Source of the DNA: Steinernema hermaphroditum
Lineage: Eukaryota > Nematoda > Chromadorea > Rhabditida > Steinernematidae
Assembly (NCBI GenBank): GCA_030435675.1
Contig: CM059623.1
Location: 770,012 to 834,011, forward strand
DNA: 64,000 nt
Direction: 5' to 3'
Of the stretch, positions 1-10,487 are shown one piece after another (within the stretch, counting starts at the first letter, position 1; each line of letters opens with the position of its first letter). The notes beneath the pieces were generated by a model, which did no database searches, was not told where the DNA came from, and saw nothing but the letters and a program-made list of their open reading frames with translations. The translations under genes and the position numbers were made by a program.

Positions 1-675
1 GTTTTTTGCTTTTTCTTCATTTGAAACATAGCGTGCTCTCTTGCCTATATACCTCTAGAAAAAGCCTATTTTTGCATTAACAAGGATGAAACTTTAAGAC
101 ACGCTGTAAGCAAGAACACTCGCCGAGTCGATAACATCAAGAAGTTCAAACATTCAAGAATCCAACCGAAAAGACAACAGTCACCACAGCAAAGCTCAAA
201 AAGTGGCGACATCTGCCGTGCCACGGCTGTGGTGATTATGAGAAAAGACAGCGGCGGATGTCTCCGCGAATATGAAAATAAATAATTGACTTAATCGAAT
301 TGGAACGGCTGCTCGGGGCCATCGGAAAATGGAAACGTGCCGCGAAAACAAAGTTTTGCGCCAGAGTATCCGTGCATATACGAATGACGTGGCCGGGTCG
401 GCTGCAATGGCGCCACAACACCTGGATATGGAGATGGAGAGGAGGGAGAGACGGGTTCACAGATCTCAAAAGCGGGAAAAGTGTAAACTTACATGTGGCC
501 GCTCTGGTCGTCGCCATTAGGGAACGTTTTTAGGAGTGCCGCCTGGGTCCGCTCATTAGAGATGTTTACTCGGTGCCGCGAATATCTGAAATGAAAACGA
601 GGTTGTTTGGAGTACAGTTTTGAGTCCGGAGTCGATTCGTTCACGAGCGATCGGTCTGCACAGTAGTTTTTTGCA

Positions 676-1748
676 TATGATGAACTGCAAATTGAACTTT
701 TTCACGTGCGGGGCATGGGCCAGTCATTATTTATTTTACGCAGTTTTTAGAGCACAAATATGTTATTTTGAAAAGAGCAAAATGCACTATTTTAGATGAT
801 GCAACATGTTGAGTCGGCCAAGTGAAGCCATGAAATTTTGAAAGATATGAGTGGTCCTTGGGTTATTGTGGATTTTCTGCATTAGAAGTGGATGCTCAAA
901 GTCCACGTGTTCTAAGAGGCGTCAGGGAGAGTACTGCCAGCGATGCCGGGCTGGTCTTCTTGCGGCTTCCCACGTTCAGTACGTTCAGAGAGATGCAGAA
1001 CTATTTAAATGGTCTAACAAGCCAAAAGTTGGCACATTTCTCTTCTATTCCAGATTTTTGAGGATAGTTTTCTGTTTTCTTCCATTTTCTGTTTGTACTT
1101 CGACTACTATGATGAATTGAACATGAACTTATTGTACAGAGTGGCGCAATAGTTCTGTAACGCCTAGCAGAGGAATTCGTTGACTCCTATTCACGGTTGA
1201 GCTGATTTTTTTTCGATCAAATCATTCCCAAATCAGCAATCAGTAATGAGCGAGTTTGATACGTAAAACAGGTTCTCCTCAATCTGTTAACTTAAAAATA
1301 AACCGCTTCCCTTTGAAATCCGTCAAGATATGGTGGAGTGGTTTATTCTATGTTATGAATTACCTATGATCAAGTGAACTTTTTCACTTGCGAGGCATGA
1401 CCCATGACCAGTCCTTAGAGCAGAAAAAAGCCGTGACACTATTTCAGATATTGCAACATATGAAATCGGAAAAGGAAAGCCATTAAATGTTGAAGGATAT
1501 GAGCTGCTCATGGGCAAGTATTTCCGGATTATTGTGGATTTTATGCATTATAAGTGAGGTTATGGCTGATCGTTTTAGAGGCGGTGCTCAAAGTCCATGT
1601 ATTCTAGGAGGAGCCAGGGTGAGTGGTTTTTAAATTTTTGGTTTTCTTGAGACTTCCCCGTATCGCTCTTTGTTTACTTAAATGCAGATGGTGTCACAGC
1701 CCAGAAGTTGGCTTTAAAAGTCTTTAATTCCAGATTTTTCAAGATAGC
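676..1748. repeat. Imperfect tandem duplication, period about 690 bp
   Basis: Copy one (about 676-1066) and copy two (about 1365-1748) share many blocks in the same order. Examples are the 'gaactttttcac' block, the 'attgtggatttt' block, 'gctcaaagtcca' followed by 'gtattctaggag' or 'gtgttctaagag', and a closing 'ccagatttttc/g' block. The copies have diverged by substitutions and indels, so this is an old duplication. No coding role is visible. Confidence 0.65.
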
Positions 1749-2688
1749 TGATGGTATCGCGAATCTCCAATATGAAAAGCGAATCCGGCTCTCACCATCC
1801 TCAACTGCCCACCCATGCGCTCTGTATACTCCGAAATTGTCCGAACCCGAGTCGAGTCCGAATCGGGTTGCCGACTACAATTTATTGGAGTCGTAACCAG
1901 CGATGGGCACGAACGGACAGGGCTAGCCGTCCAGCCGATCGGTCAGTTGTCAATCGGTTGATCAACTGCTGTTGAATATTGAATGACCGTACTACGGCTC
2001 GTTGTAACCCTGCTTGATTTTTTTGTAGAAGTTTTTCCAGATTCTCGCTATGAACCACTCTTCACGCACCATTAAGTAGCTGAGATGTGGTGGAGTGCAT
2101 AGGGACTGGGCTTTCGATTCGAGCGCACCTAGGCTCAACTGCTTGGCGGACATATAGAATCAGGAAATATAGAGCGTTCGTGGTCGATAAGGCATGTCGT
2201 GCCGAGACCAACGTATCACCACGACTTCACAGAACATGTAAGACTAATATTTTAATGACGTGGACTGATCTTATTATGAGTGGAATCGTTAAATACTCAA
2301 GAATTGCGCTAACTTGCTAATTACCAAAGGGTCCCGACAAGATTGACCATATTCTATTGGCCATCGGCCAATTCGTGCTTGAATCAATATTTTTATTAGT
2401 CTAGTTTCAAACAACTGAATTTATGTGCATTTGATCGATGCGTACCACTTGGAGTGATTTGCTTCTCAGTGTCAGTCTGCATGCTATGCTACACATAAAA
2501 CAAGGGTTTGTTGAGCATCGGTACAAATTCAATCATCCGGGTACGATTTCAGGAAAGAAAAAGCCAAAAAAGCTGGAATAAACAATGTATGCTGCCCGTA
2601 CACAGAGAACCTAGTTCTTCAAAATATGAAAGTGAAAGGGTGTGGAAAGTAGGCCCAAATTCGGTCACAGAGTTCGAACGCGAACGAA

Positions 2689-3137
2689 CTTTTGCACTAT
2701 AATCTGTTTAATAATTCATGAGTTCAATTCTAAAATCGATAAGGAGGTGGATAGATGGATAACAAGATCGATTAAACTAGACCTTCTCCTTCCAGATTAA
2801 CATGGGCATAATCTGGCACACTAAGCGATGCGTTTCAGAATCCAACATTGCTCGTACATCTCTATCCAAGCCTATAGAAACAAATCAAATGTATAGATAT
2901 GCATGCTTATGTAGAAGCAGAGGAGATTTGAATTCGAACTGAACTCTTAAATTCGAACTGAACTCTATATGGATAGAACTTTCGCACTATAATCTGTCTA
3001 GTAATTCATGGGTTCAATTCTAAAATCGATAAGGAGGCAGATAGATCGATAATAAGACCGGTTAAAGCTAGATCTTCTCTTTCCAGATTAACATGAACAT
3101 AATCTGGCACGGTAATCGATGCTTTTCATCATCGAAT
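2689..3137. repeat. Direct repeat pair, period about 300 bp
   Basis: Blocks at about 2689-2841 and 2989-3137 are clearly the same sequence, including 'gcactataatctgt', 'ttctaaaatcgataaggagg', 'ccagattaacatg' and 'ataatctggcac'. A partial third trace lies near 3790-3830 ('gataattcatgg'). The function is unknown; an old repeat family is the simplest reading. Confidence 0.65.
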
Positions 3138-5398
3138 CAGGATTGTTCTTTAGGTAAAAAACTTCTCGTTCTATCACGCAAAGGATTTCCGAAAATCAAA
3201 CAAATTGCAAAAATATTTCAGATTATAGTTTACCGTTGTCTAGCACATTCCTGAACAAAAATGTATAAAAGAATCTTATTCATGCGAATATCAAATACGA
3301 ATATCTTGAGATGGCAAAGGAGGGACCAAAGTCTCAAATAGGCCTGAAAGCTTGCGCTACATGTGAGATATTTCGTGCAATAGGCGTCTTTGACGGTGAC
3401 AAAAATATCTAAGAGAACTTTTAAAAGAATTTTCAGCAGAACGCTCTCCATGTTAGTTGTTAGTTGTTAGAATACTATGCTAAGGTTCCCCAAAAAGAAT
3501 TTATCATCGAAAACGTTTCACGTTGCACATGTTCAAGAAATCAGCTAATCAGCAAAAATCAGAAATCGCCGAATAGATAAGTATGGATGACGGCTGTTTT
3601 GCCCAGTCAACCAATATAATCAAATGTACTCCTGAAACGAAGATCTAGTTCTTTTATTTTATTCGAACTTCCTCTGTTATCTTGTTCATCTACTATCTTG
3701 AGTATATCGCAGTACTTGCTACTGGGTCGATTAAAAAAAAAATTCAAAATTTAGAAGGTTCAGATCTTCTTCTTAACACCCCACCCATCTTATTTTGAAA
3801 GCTGTTTGATAATTCATGGAATTTAAATAGAAATCAATACGGATATGGACATATGTTTGTCTTTCGTCGGCGAACACACTGACTCTCCACAATGGGACAG
3901 CCATAAATATCAGTTCGTCGAATCAAAAGCCCCATCTTCTTGGGCCTCCTCGTACGTCACATCAAAGCTACACTCAAAAAGGTCTAAAGTCAAAATGTGT
4001 AATCGGACACCCCCATTGATTAGTGCACTCTTAGAGGGTGTCCACTTCATCTGAACCGGGCACAGAACACTAAGCAAACGTCGAAGCACGAACGTGACAG
4101 AGTTCAGAGGCGCCGACGCCGTCGGGCCACCCGCATCGCCGTGCCGAGGGCGACTCACTTTCTCACTTTTCGCGTCGCGATACAGCGAAAACAAAGTGTT
4201 GTCGTCCGACGTCGGCGGCGTCGGCGGTGAAGGGTGCAGAACTAATAAAAAATCGGCGGCTTCTGGCAAAAGAGAGGCGACGATGGCCAAGTGGCCCCTC
4301 GGAACGACCAATATGTGCCTCAGGCATGCGGCGACGGCGCTTCTTCCACGCGGGAGATCGATAAACGCGCGAAAGGAAGAAGATGGCGAACAACAGCAAT
4401 TTGGATGCCCGTGTAGTCAGAGCGGCCGAATTTGGAGGATGAATTCCCGATTGGGTTGATGGAGAGAGGGCAATGAGGAGGAGGGGGAGGAGGAGTGGAA
4501 GGCGCCGGGTCCTTAAGGCGCTTATTTATGTGCGCCCGAGATATAACATTTACGGCGAGACTCCGCTTACGAGCTGGAATAAATTATAGGGTCAGCGGGG
4601 CTCGAAGTTGATAGAGCTGCTCGTGGAATCTGTCCGAGCGGCGCTGTGTTGGAACGCCTTGAACATGAGAAGACGCTCAAAACGCTACTCAGGAGTCAGT
4701 ATGAAGGTGTCCAAAGACATATAGCTACCTATAGGGGTGACCTTTTTATTTAGACAATTTGTTCAAAATGTCAAATTGCAATGGTGTTGTCGCATGACAA
4801 CAAACCTCCAATATTATGGAATGTTTAGAGGAATGTTTTGGTCCAATTTTCGACCTCTTCGTTCTATGTTAAACGCTTTCCACTGATGTGGAAAGTGAGG
4901 GACAAGTGTGGACCAGATAGAGCAATGAAAGGCCACGGCCCGTTTGGTCCCATCACCCTAGAACGAACAGGAGGATCATTTTCTGGTTTTGTCCTTTTCA
5001 TCAAATCCTATAGAAAGTAGAAAGTAAGTAGAAAGTAAAGCAAGTCTATAATCCAGTTCTTACATTACCTACAAGTATGTTGTCTCCTGATGCGTTGGTT
5101 AACGGATGCTCCTGGGTGTCCGAAGGTCCCTTATAGAAAGTGCGCCATTTTCCGGACAGCTTCCCAGTAGTAAACGTTTCAGTTGGATCTTTTATTGTCT
5201 CCGATTCCAACTCAAATGTTCAATTTTTACAGAAGATACCATCTTTGAAAATAAAAAACGAAAATGAATATGATACGATCCATTAACAACGCTTGTATAC
5301 CTCTGTATACCGTACCCAATTACCATAGTCACACAATTATTTTAGAATACGAAGACCTTTACTTCTGTGTTAGATAACAACAATCCAGTCGAAACAAC

Positions 5399-6409
5399 TT
5401 AACGATAAACCCTCATTGGCTCCACTTGATCCCCGCGAGTCTTTCTGAAAGGAGGCTGTACGACATAGCCGGCCATCTTCAGCACATCGTCGTGTTCATC
5501 CCTTTCCTTCGAAGTCTTTTCATTTCTCTGCAGGTTCGGAAACATCTTCTGAACGTCTTCGACAGTCTTCTCGGTTTGGGGATCTTTGGCCACGTAGAAG
5601 ATCTCACGGCGGCAGTTCGGACAGCTGTGGCCGATTTCGTGTACATTGAGCGGCTGTCGAAAGAGACCACTTAGGCAAGAGCTGCAGAACCTGTGCCCAC
5701 AAGGGCTCAGCACCATCGGACGGTACAGGAGGTCGTGGCAGATTGCGCACTGAAGATTCTCCGCGGCAGAGGCTTCGAAAGCGTCGAGAGGAGTGGCGTG
5801 GTGATGAGGCGTTTCTTGGGGCTTCGGGGTGGTCGAAGGGGTCGTCAGTATGGGCAGACCAGAAGAGGCGGCGGAGGTGGGCGAAGGTGGTCGGTTAGGA
5901 GGAGAAGGGACTGGAACTGGCTGAGCATCTTCCGGAACATCCATAGGGGCATCTCTCTGTCGAACTCTTGGATTACTCGGGACTGTAGGAGGTGGTTCTC
6001 GTAGGGTGGCCGCCGAATTTTCTGCAATGAGAAACTGCCAGAGATTGACAAAGTGGTTGGGTCCAAAAACTGGGCTAAAGCTGCGCCCAAAAGGAAGACG
6101 GCTTCTTTGGACGTGCTGTGGAAGAACGGGCCGGAGAGGTGGCTGATTCGGTGGCCTACGTGCTGGAGGCAGGACTCGAGCTCTACCCCTAGCTGTTGTT
6201 TCGCGTCTTGGTGGAGGAGAGGGCGTGGCACGGCTTGGGAGAGGTGTGGGTGAACGACGACGTCTTCTGGAGGCGGAGTTCAGTGGTGCAGAACGAGGTT
6301 CCGGAGCATTTCTTGACGGGGCTGGTGGCGAATTCGCGCCTGGAGTAGAGGCATTCCGGACAGCTTCGGCAGCCCGGGCTTTTGCTCGGGAACGCGTCGT
6401 AATGACCAT
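5399..6409 (-). CDS. RING-finger protein, probable E3 ubiquitin ligase
   Basis: Single-exon frame of 336 residues. The first 200 residues are low complexity, rich in Pro, Ser and Arg, and probably disordered. A C3HC4-type RING lies at about residues 219-268, with CAIC, PCGHRFCSSC and a closing CPNC pair that would bind two zinc ions. RING proteins of this kind recruit E2 enzymes for ubiquitin transfer; substrate and location are not visible. The tail after the RING (AKDP, then 'MFPNLQ', ending 'PMRVYR') is shared with the plus-strand RING gene at 9520, whose tail ends 'PLRIFR', so the two are paralogues. No intron is needed. The start is the first Met of the open frame, and the spacing to a promoter is unknown. 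Confidence 0.8.
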   Translation of the reverse strand: MVITTRSRAKARAAEAVRNASTPGANSPPAPSRNAPEPRSAPLNSASRRRRRSPTPLPSRATPSPPPRRETTARGRARVLPPARRPPNQPPLRPVLPQHVQRSRLPFGRSFSPVFGPNHFVNLWQFLIAENSAATLREPPPTVPSNPRVRQRDAPMDVPEDAQPVPVPSPPNRPPSPTSAASSGLPILTTPSTTPKPQETPHHHATPLDAFEASAAENLQCAICHDLLYRPMVLSPCGHRFCSSCLSGLFRQPLNVHEIGHSCPNCRREIFYVAKDPQTEKTVEDVQKMFPNLQRNEKTSKERDEHDDVLKMAGYVVQPPFRKTRGDQVEPMRVYR

Positions 6410-6998
6410 CGCGGACGCAGTTGGAAGGTCCGATTTGAAGCTAATTCAAACGTGATGAAGAAATGATGCGCTAATTATCACATTTATTCGAAGAACGTCA
6501 CAGATCTTAGCATTATTTTGTCGAAATTCGAAGCTTGCTCATTTAGTCCTGGCACGATTTCTTTGGGCAGCAAATGTTGTGTTTCCTGCACGAAGTTTGG
6601 AAGTAGGCGTCTAATGATAAGTGGTGCATCGATATCTATTCATACACTACAATACTGAGCCTTTTCACTGTTACTCATAGTCATGTACACGCTATAGTAC
6701 AGTAGTCTGTTCATTGGAATGTTATGAAAACCTTATCACGCAGCACGACTTTAAAGATAAGCTAGCCCAGATTTCTCAGGCGAAATGGGCGCCGATCGTA
6801 CCGAATCGAGAACTTGTGAAGTTGGCGTCAAGTCAACCAACCGAAAACAACAGGTGCTCGAACGGCACAGATCTTGGCCACTGCATCTGCGATATGTAAC
6901 TTCACATTTAACAGCAAACAAATAAAAGAGACAAAAACAGCATCGCTAATCACGTTAGAGTACCCAAGTCATCGCATCGTTGGGGTTGTCCACTGTTG
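6410..6998. other. Intergenic, nothing recognised
   Basis: This is the upstream region of the minus-strand RING gene. It contains no open frame with protein-like composition and no RNA gene that I can see. A promoter for that gene presumably lies here, but no element stands out. Confidence 0.4.
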
Positions 6999-7397
6999 TC
7001 AACAATAGCTGAGCATTCTAAAACGAAAGGACATGAGTGGAAAAATTCAAAAAAGAAAAAAAAACGTACTTTCACATGCTCTCCGGATAAATCGTACCCG
7101 AACATTCCATACATAAATCGCAGTTCACATCCAGAAACTGCGAGTAGAAACGCTTCACATGGGGGATGTTCGTTGTGCGTCGGCATGGTTCAACGGACTC
7201 AAAAACGTCGTCATCTTCGTGGAACATATACAGGTGGTATGCTTCGTGACACGATCGACGAACAATTTCAGGTAGTAGGCTGCATTGATCCACTGTGTCC
7301 ACGATCTTTTGCAGAGAGTTTTAGAAGGCCATCAGTGCTTCTTCCACTGCGACATTCGTTGACGCTAACACTGCGACGCGGTCGTTGCGCTTGAAGT
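6999..7397 (-). pseudogene. Candidate coding fragment, Cys-containing, unknown family
   Basis: On the minus strand a protein-like frame from about 7397 to 7076 contains 'VDTVDQCSLLPEIVRRSC' and further 'DLCMECSG', with six cysteines overall, as in small secreted nematode proteins. It is interrupted by one in-frame TAA at 7321-7323. At its 3' end a plausible donor (GTGAAAG) and a 'TTTCGTTTTAG' acceptor would join it to a short final exon at 6999-7017 ending in TGA. I do not recognise the family. It may be a decayed gene, or the stop may fall in an intron I did not resolve. Confidence 0.3.
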
Positions 7398-7884
7398 AGA
7401 CCAGCCACACAGATTAACTCATGGCAAAGTTCTTGAGAAGTAGAAGAACTGTACTTGCACTGCGTTTTCTGGATGTATTCATATTCGTGTATTCATCTTA
7501 ATGTTCTACTTTCTGAATATGACGTCATGTTCCCCACACGGAGTAAAAGTACTGTCACAGTGTTACTCACGTAATCAAGTCTCATCCTTTAAACATCGGC
7601 TCGTAATCTGACACTAATCTGATGACCTCGATTCCAAAGAGCCACTCAGAGCATCGCCAAAAGCCCAGACGATGCAATCACACCATGTGTGAAGCGACGC
7701 GAGAGGCGACGTCAGACACCGCCAGTATATTTTGTTCGGTCCATGTGGGTTGGACATTGTTTATTATTGCCCCAGGAACGTTTCATAATCTGAAAATCGG
7801 GTCTAAGCTCTAAAAATGAATAATGGAAAAAGTAAATCTTACCATTGTTTTCACTTTACTGATTTGATGACTTAAAAAAACCGT

Positions 7885-7887
7885 GCT

Positions 7888-7954
<67 letters not shown>

Positions 7955-7958
7955 AGCG
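7885..7958 (+). tRNA. tRNA-Asn (GTT)
   Basis: A 74-nt cloverleaf. The acceptor stem is GCTTCCG paired with CGGGAGC, with discriminator G. The D arm is GCGC...GCGC, the anticodon stem is TTCGG/CCGAA, the loop is CTGTTAA giving anticodon GTT, and the T stem GGTGG/CCACC is perfect. The B box reads GGTTCAAGCCC. No intron and no encoded CCA, as expected for a nuclear gene. Confidence 0.96.
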
Positions 7959-8074
7959 ATCATTTTTCTTTTTGTGCCTCGTCTTTTCTCCTTATTCTTC
8001 ATTTTTATTGGCGTCAAGGACAAACAAAAGCAAACAGTACGGTAGTAAAAGATACTATGACAAGAAAAAAAGTC

Positions 8075-8146
8075 AGGTTCCACCGAGATTTGAACTCGGG
8101 TCGCAGGATTCAGAGTCCTGAGTGCTAACCGCTACACCATGGAACC
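8075..8146 (-). tRNA. tRNA-Gln (CTG)
   Basis: A 72-nt cloverleaf on the minus strand. The acceptor stem is GGTTCCA with the complementary TGGAACC end, the anticodon stem is CAGGA/TCCTG, and the loop CTCTGAA gives anticodon CTG. The T arm is CCGAG TTCAAAT CTCGG. All stems pair, so it looks functional. It lies between two tRNA-Asn genes on the opposite strand. Confidence 0.95.
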
Positions 8147-8304
8147 GTTGTTAAGATTGTTAACACAATTAATACCATTTTGCTTTCCGCAAACTGGAAG
8201 TAATTCCACACGCCGGCTAAGTATCTAGCTATCACGCCACGTCCCCTTTTTATATGTTTGTACATAATATTTGTTTAGTAGCGCCAGTATGTAAGAGAAG
8301 ACAT

Positions 8305-8307
8305 GCT

Positions 8308-8366
<59 letters not shown>

Positions 8367-8378
8367 AACCCGGGAGCG
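8305..8378 (+). tRNA. tRNA-Asn (GTT) with a T-stem mismatch
   Basis: Identical to the copy at 7885 except that the 3' side of the T stem reads CAACC instead of CCACC, giving one mismatch. The acceptor, D and anticodon arms and both internal promoter boxes are intact. It could still be transcribed, but the processed tRNA may be less stable. Its 3' flank is a near copy of the flank of the tRNA-Asn at 12599. Confidence 0.9.
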
Positions 8379-8478
8379 ATCATTTTTCCCTTTCTTTCTC
8401 GTTCTCCTTCTTGTCGTTTTTGCTTGAATACACAAAAAGACATTTGTCGGCAATAATCGCTTCCGCCGTGCCCGCAAC
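8379..8478 (+). repeat. Duplicated 3' flank of tRNA-Asn
   Basis: About 100 bp after this tRNA-Asn ('ccctttctttctcgttctcc' through 'gtgcccgcaacact') recurs almost unchanged at 12673-12773 behind another tRNA-Asn. The duplication unit was therefore the gene plus its 3' flank rather than a processed RNA. Confidence 0.85.
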
Positions 8479-8529
8479 ACTACCAAAAGGCAAAATCGCC
8501 CTAATTTCATTTTTTAAAATTTTGTGATT

Positions 8530-9495
8530 TATCACACTTACACACTTACATTCCACTGTTTAGAGTACATTTCGAGTGCATTTTGAAACAAAATTGTTTC
8601 GTTTTCGCCTCGCCAAAGACGTTCGTTCAAATTAATGGTTTTTGCCGCCAACGGCAACCATTCCAAATTTGAATTTGAAAGAGGTCGAGCGTCCTGCACA
8701 TGTCCCAAAGAGACGCGCGGCGCGGTGCCGCCGTGAAGCGCCGTTTTTAAAAACACCGTACTTTGTGTTTTTGCCCTAAAATAGGCCAATCGACAGGTTT
8801 TTGTTTGCAGGTTTCTTTGTTTATCTTTTAAATTCTTCATATGTTTGCGCGCCTCATAATGTGAGTAGTGTATTCGTATTTTTCTGAGCACTGGAATTCA
8901 CAAAAACGGACCATAATTCGAGAAGTTGTTGTTCACGCCCGTGGCAACTTTCACCTGGCTTCGTTGAGATGAAAGTGATTGATAGGTGGGTGACCTTCGG
9001 CAAAAAGTGACAGCCGAAGAAAGTGACCATCAATCGAAAAGTCGCACGTTCGGCCACGCCGAGCGATCGATTTGAATACGCGGAAGGCGTGCATCGATTA
9101 ACTGTTACGTGCAGCGTCGGTCTGTGCCTTTGTTTGTCACTGTCGGCGCCTGGCTAATGTCGGCGCTCCCATTCAAGCGCCGATTATTCATTTATTTTCG
9201 CTCGTTGCAGACGTTCTATGATGGGCACAGTCTTTTTTTGGTTCGGTTTTGGGTGGGAAAGTGCCGCCAGGATTTGTGTACCTTCCGGGTCTGTTGTTAT
9301 AATTAGTGACAACGATGTCTAAGAAGGTCTGTGCTCGTGATATACTGAGACCTGTTGGCCCTGTTATCGGAAGTAATGTCGAGATATTCAGCGGCATCAC
9401 TTCGCACATTTCCGATGCTTCGCGCAATGGCATCGGCTTCTTGCATCGTTTCCACTCACACCGTCCATTTAAGCTCACTTCTTGTCCAATCCTGA
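8530..9495. other. Intergenic/5' region of the second RING gene
   Basis: No gene recognised. Short overlapping frames on both strands lack domains. The stretch precedes the plus-strand RING gene and probably holds its promoter and any non-coding first exon. Confidence 0.4.
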
Positions 9496-9501
9496 TTTCA
9501 G
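9496..9501 (+). promoter_or_regulatory. TTTCAG splice acceptor before the RING start
   Basis: A consensus nematode acceptor (TTTCAG) lies 19 bp upstream of the ATG at 9520. It could be the trans-splice site for a spliced leader or the end of a 5' UTR intron. It supports 9520 as the true start. Confidence 0.5.
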
Positions 9502-9519
9502 ATTGAGCCACCACTGCCA

Positions 9520-10461
9520 ATGCCTTCCATAGAGTGCGTGCGCGCCCTATTCACGGCGGACATCGAGTCGTCGTCGGAGAGGCGCCTTCGCGAGTCCTTC
9601 CGATCGCCCCGCACCGCGCGCTATAATGCACGGTGTCTCCGTACAGACGCCGAATTCGAGAGAAACCAAGCGCTAAGCAATCCTGTACCTCAATCGGACA
9701 GCGACGATGAGGTGCTTCTGGAGTCAACGTCGTTGCACATGCCACTGCCTATGGTAGCGCCGACGGCGACGGTCGAGTCAGGTACCGGGACATCCGAGGA
9801 GCCCGTCACGCTGACGGAAGTGTTTGCTTTAGAGGAGGGAAGAACGCGTTTCCCGGCGCGGAGACGCAAGCGAGCCACCCGAGGCGCTTCTCCTCCGCCG
9901 CCTTCCAGCCCGACTCCGCCGAGAAGTCAGAAACGTGCCAAGAAGCAGACCTCCGAAGAGGCGCGCCCCGATCTCACAGTCGATCTCCAGAACTGCCAGA
10001 AGAAGCTGGAGCAGAAGGAGCGAGAACTGGACGAGAGTGCGAAGAAGCTGCAGGAGACGCAGAGGAAGCTCGCCCTCTACAAAGCGCAGACCGAAGAGAC
10101 CCTCAGCTGCGCCATCTGCATGGACATCATGTACCGTCCGATGGTCCTCACTCCTTGTGGCCACAAATTCTGCTCGTCTTGCCTGTCGCCGTTCTTCCAG
10201 CGTCCGCTGGGAGACCGGGAGAAGCACTGCTGCCCCCACTGCCGAGAGCCCATCAGAGCGCTGGCGAAGGACTCCACGGTCGCCGAGATGATCGAGAACT
10301 ACTTCAACGTGTTCCCCGAGTTGAAGCCTGACGAGGAGGAGTGCGAGACCAGGGACTCAAATGACGACGTTCTGATCGTGTGCGAGGAGAACACCGGAAG
10401 AATCGTTCTGCCTCCCGAAAGGAATAGGCGCAGCGATAGGCCTCTGAGAATCTTTCGATGA
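9520..10461 (+). CDS. Coiled-coil RING-finger protein, probable E3 ubiquitin ligase
   Basis: Single-exon frame of 313 residues. An acidic/Ser-rich N-terminal half with basic clusters ('RRRKRATRG') is followed by a coiled coil at about residues 148-188 ('KKLEQKERELDESAKKLQ'). A C3HC4 RING follows at about 194-244, with CAIC, PCGHKFCSSC and CPHC. All eight zinc ligands are visible. The order coiled coil then RING recalls RNF8/CHFR-like and TRIM-like ligases, but no FHA or B-box is present. It is paralogous to the minus-strand RING gene at 5399; both share 'YRPMVL.PCGH' and the C-terminal tail. A polyadenylation signal follows at 10482. Confidence 0.85.
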   Translation: MPSIECVRALFTADIESSSERRLRESFRSPRTARYNARCLRTDAEFERNQALSNPVPQSDSDDEVLLESTSLHMPLPMVAPTATVESGTGTSEEPVTLTEVFALEEGRTRFPARRRKRATRGASPPPPSSPTPPRSQKRAKKQTSEEARPDLTVDLQNCQKKLEQKERELDESAKKLQETQRKLALYKAQTEETLSCAICMDIMYRPMVLTPCGHKFCSSCLSPFFQRPLGDREKHCCPHCREPIRALAKDSTVAEMIENYFNVFPELKPDEEECETRDSNDDVLIVCEENTGRIVLPPERNRRSDRPLRIFR

Positions 10462-10481
10462 ATGGTGATTTAGCGTTGTAA

Positions 10482-10487
10482 AATAAA
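10482..10487 (+). terminator. AATAAA polyadenylation signal of RING gene
   Basis: AATAAA lies 20 bp after the stop codon of the 9520 RING gene, giving a very short 3' UTR, usual for nematodes. Confidence 0.6.

Larger units (their letters stand above)
1..5398. other. Gene-poor AT-rich stretch with local repeats
   Basis: I see no convincing coding exon in this stretch. Open frames are short, lack recognisable domains, and are mostly mirrored on the opposite strand. It holds two imperfect direct duplications, listed separately. A GC-richer patch at about 4,080-4,500 has open frames on both strands without domain features and could be promoter DNA. An exon of a gene with distant other exons cannot be excluded. 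Confidence 0.5.
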
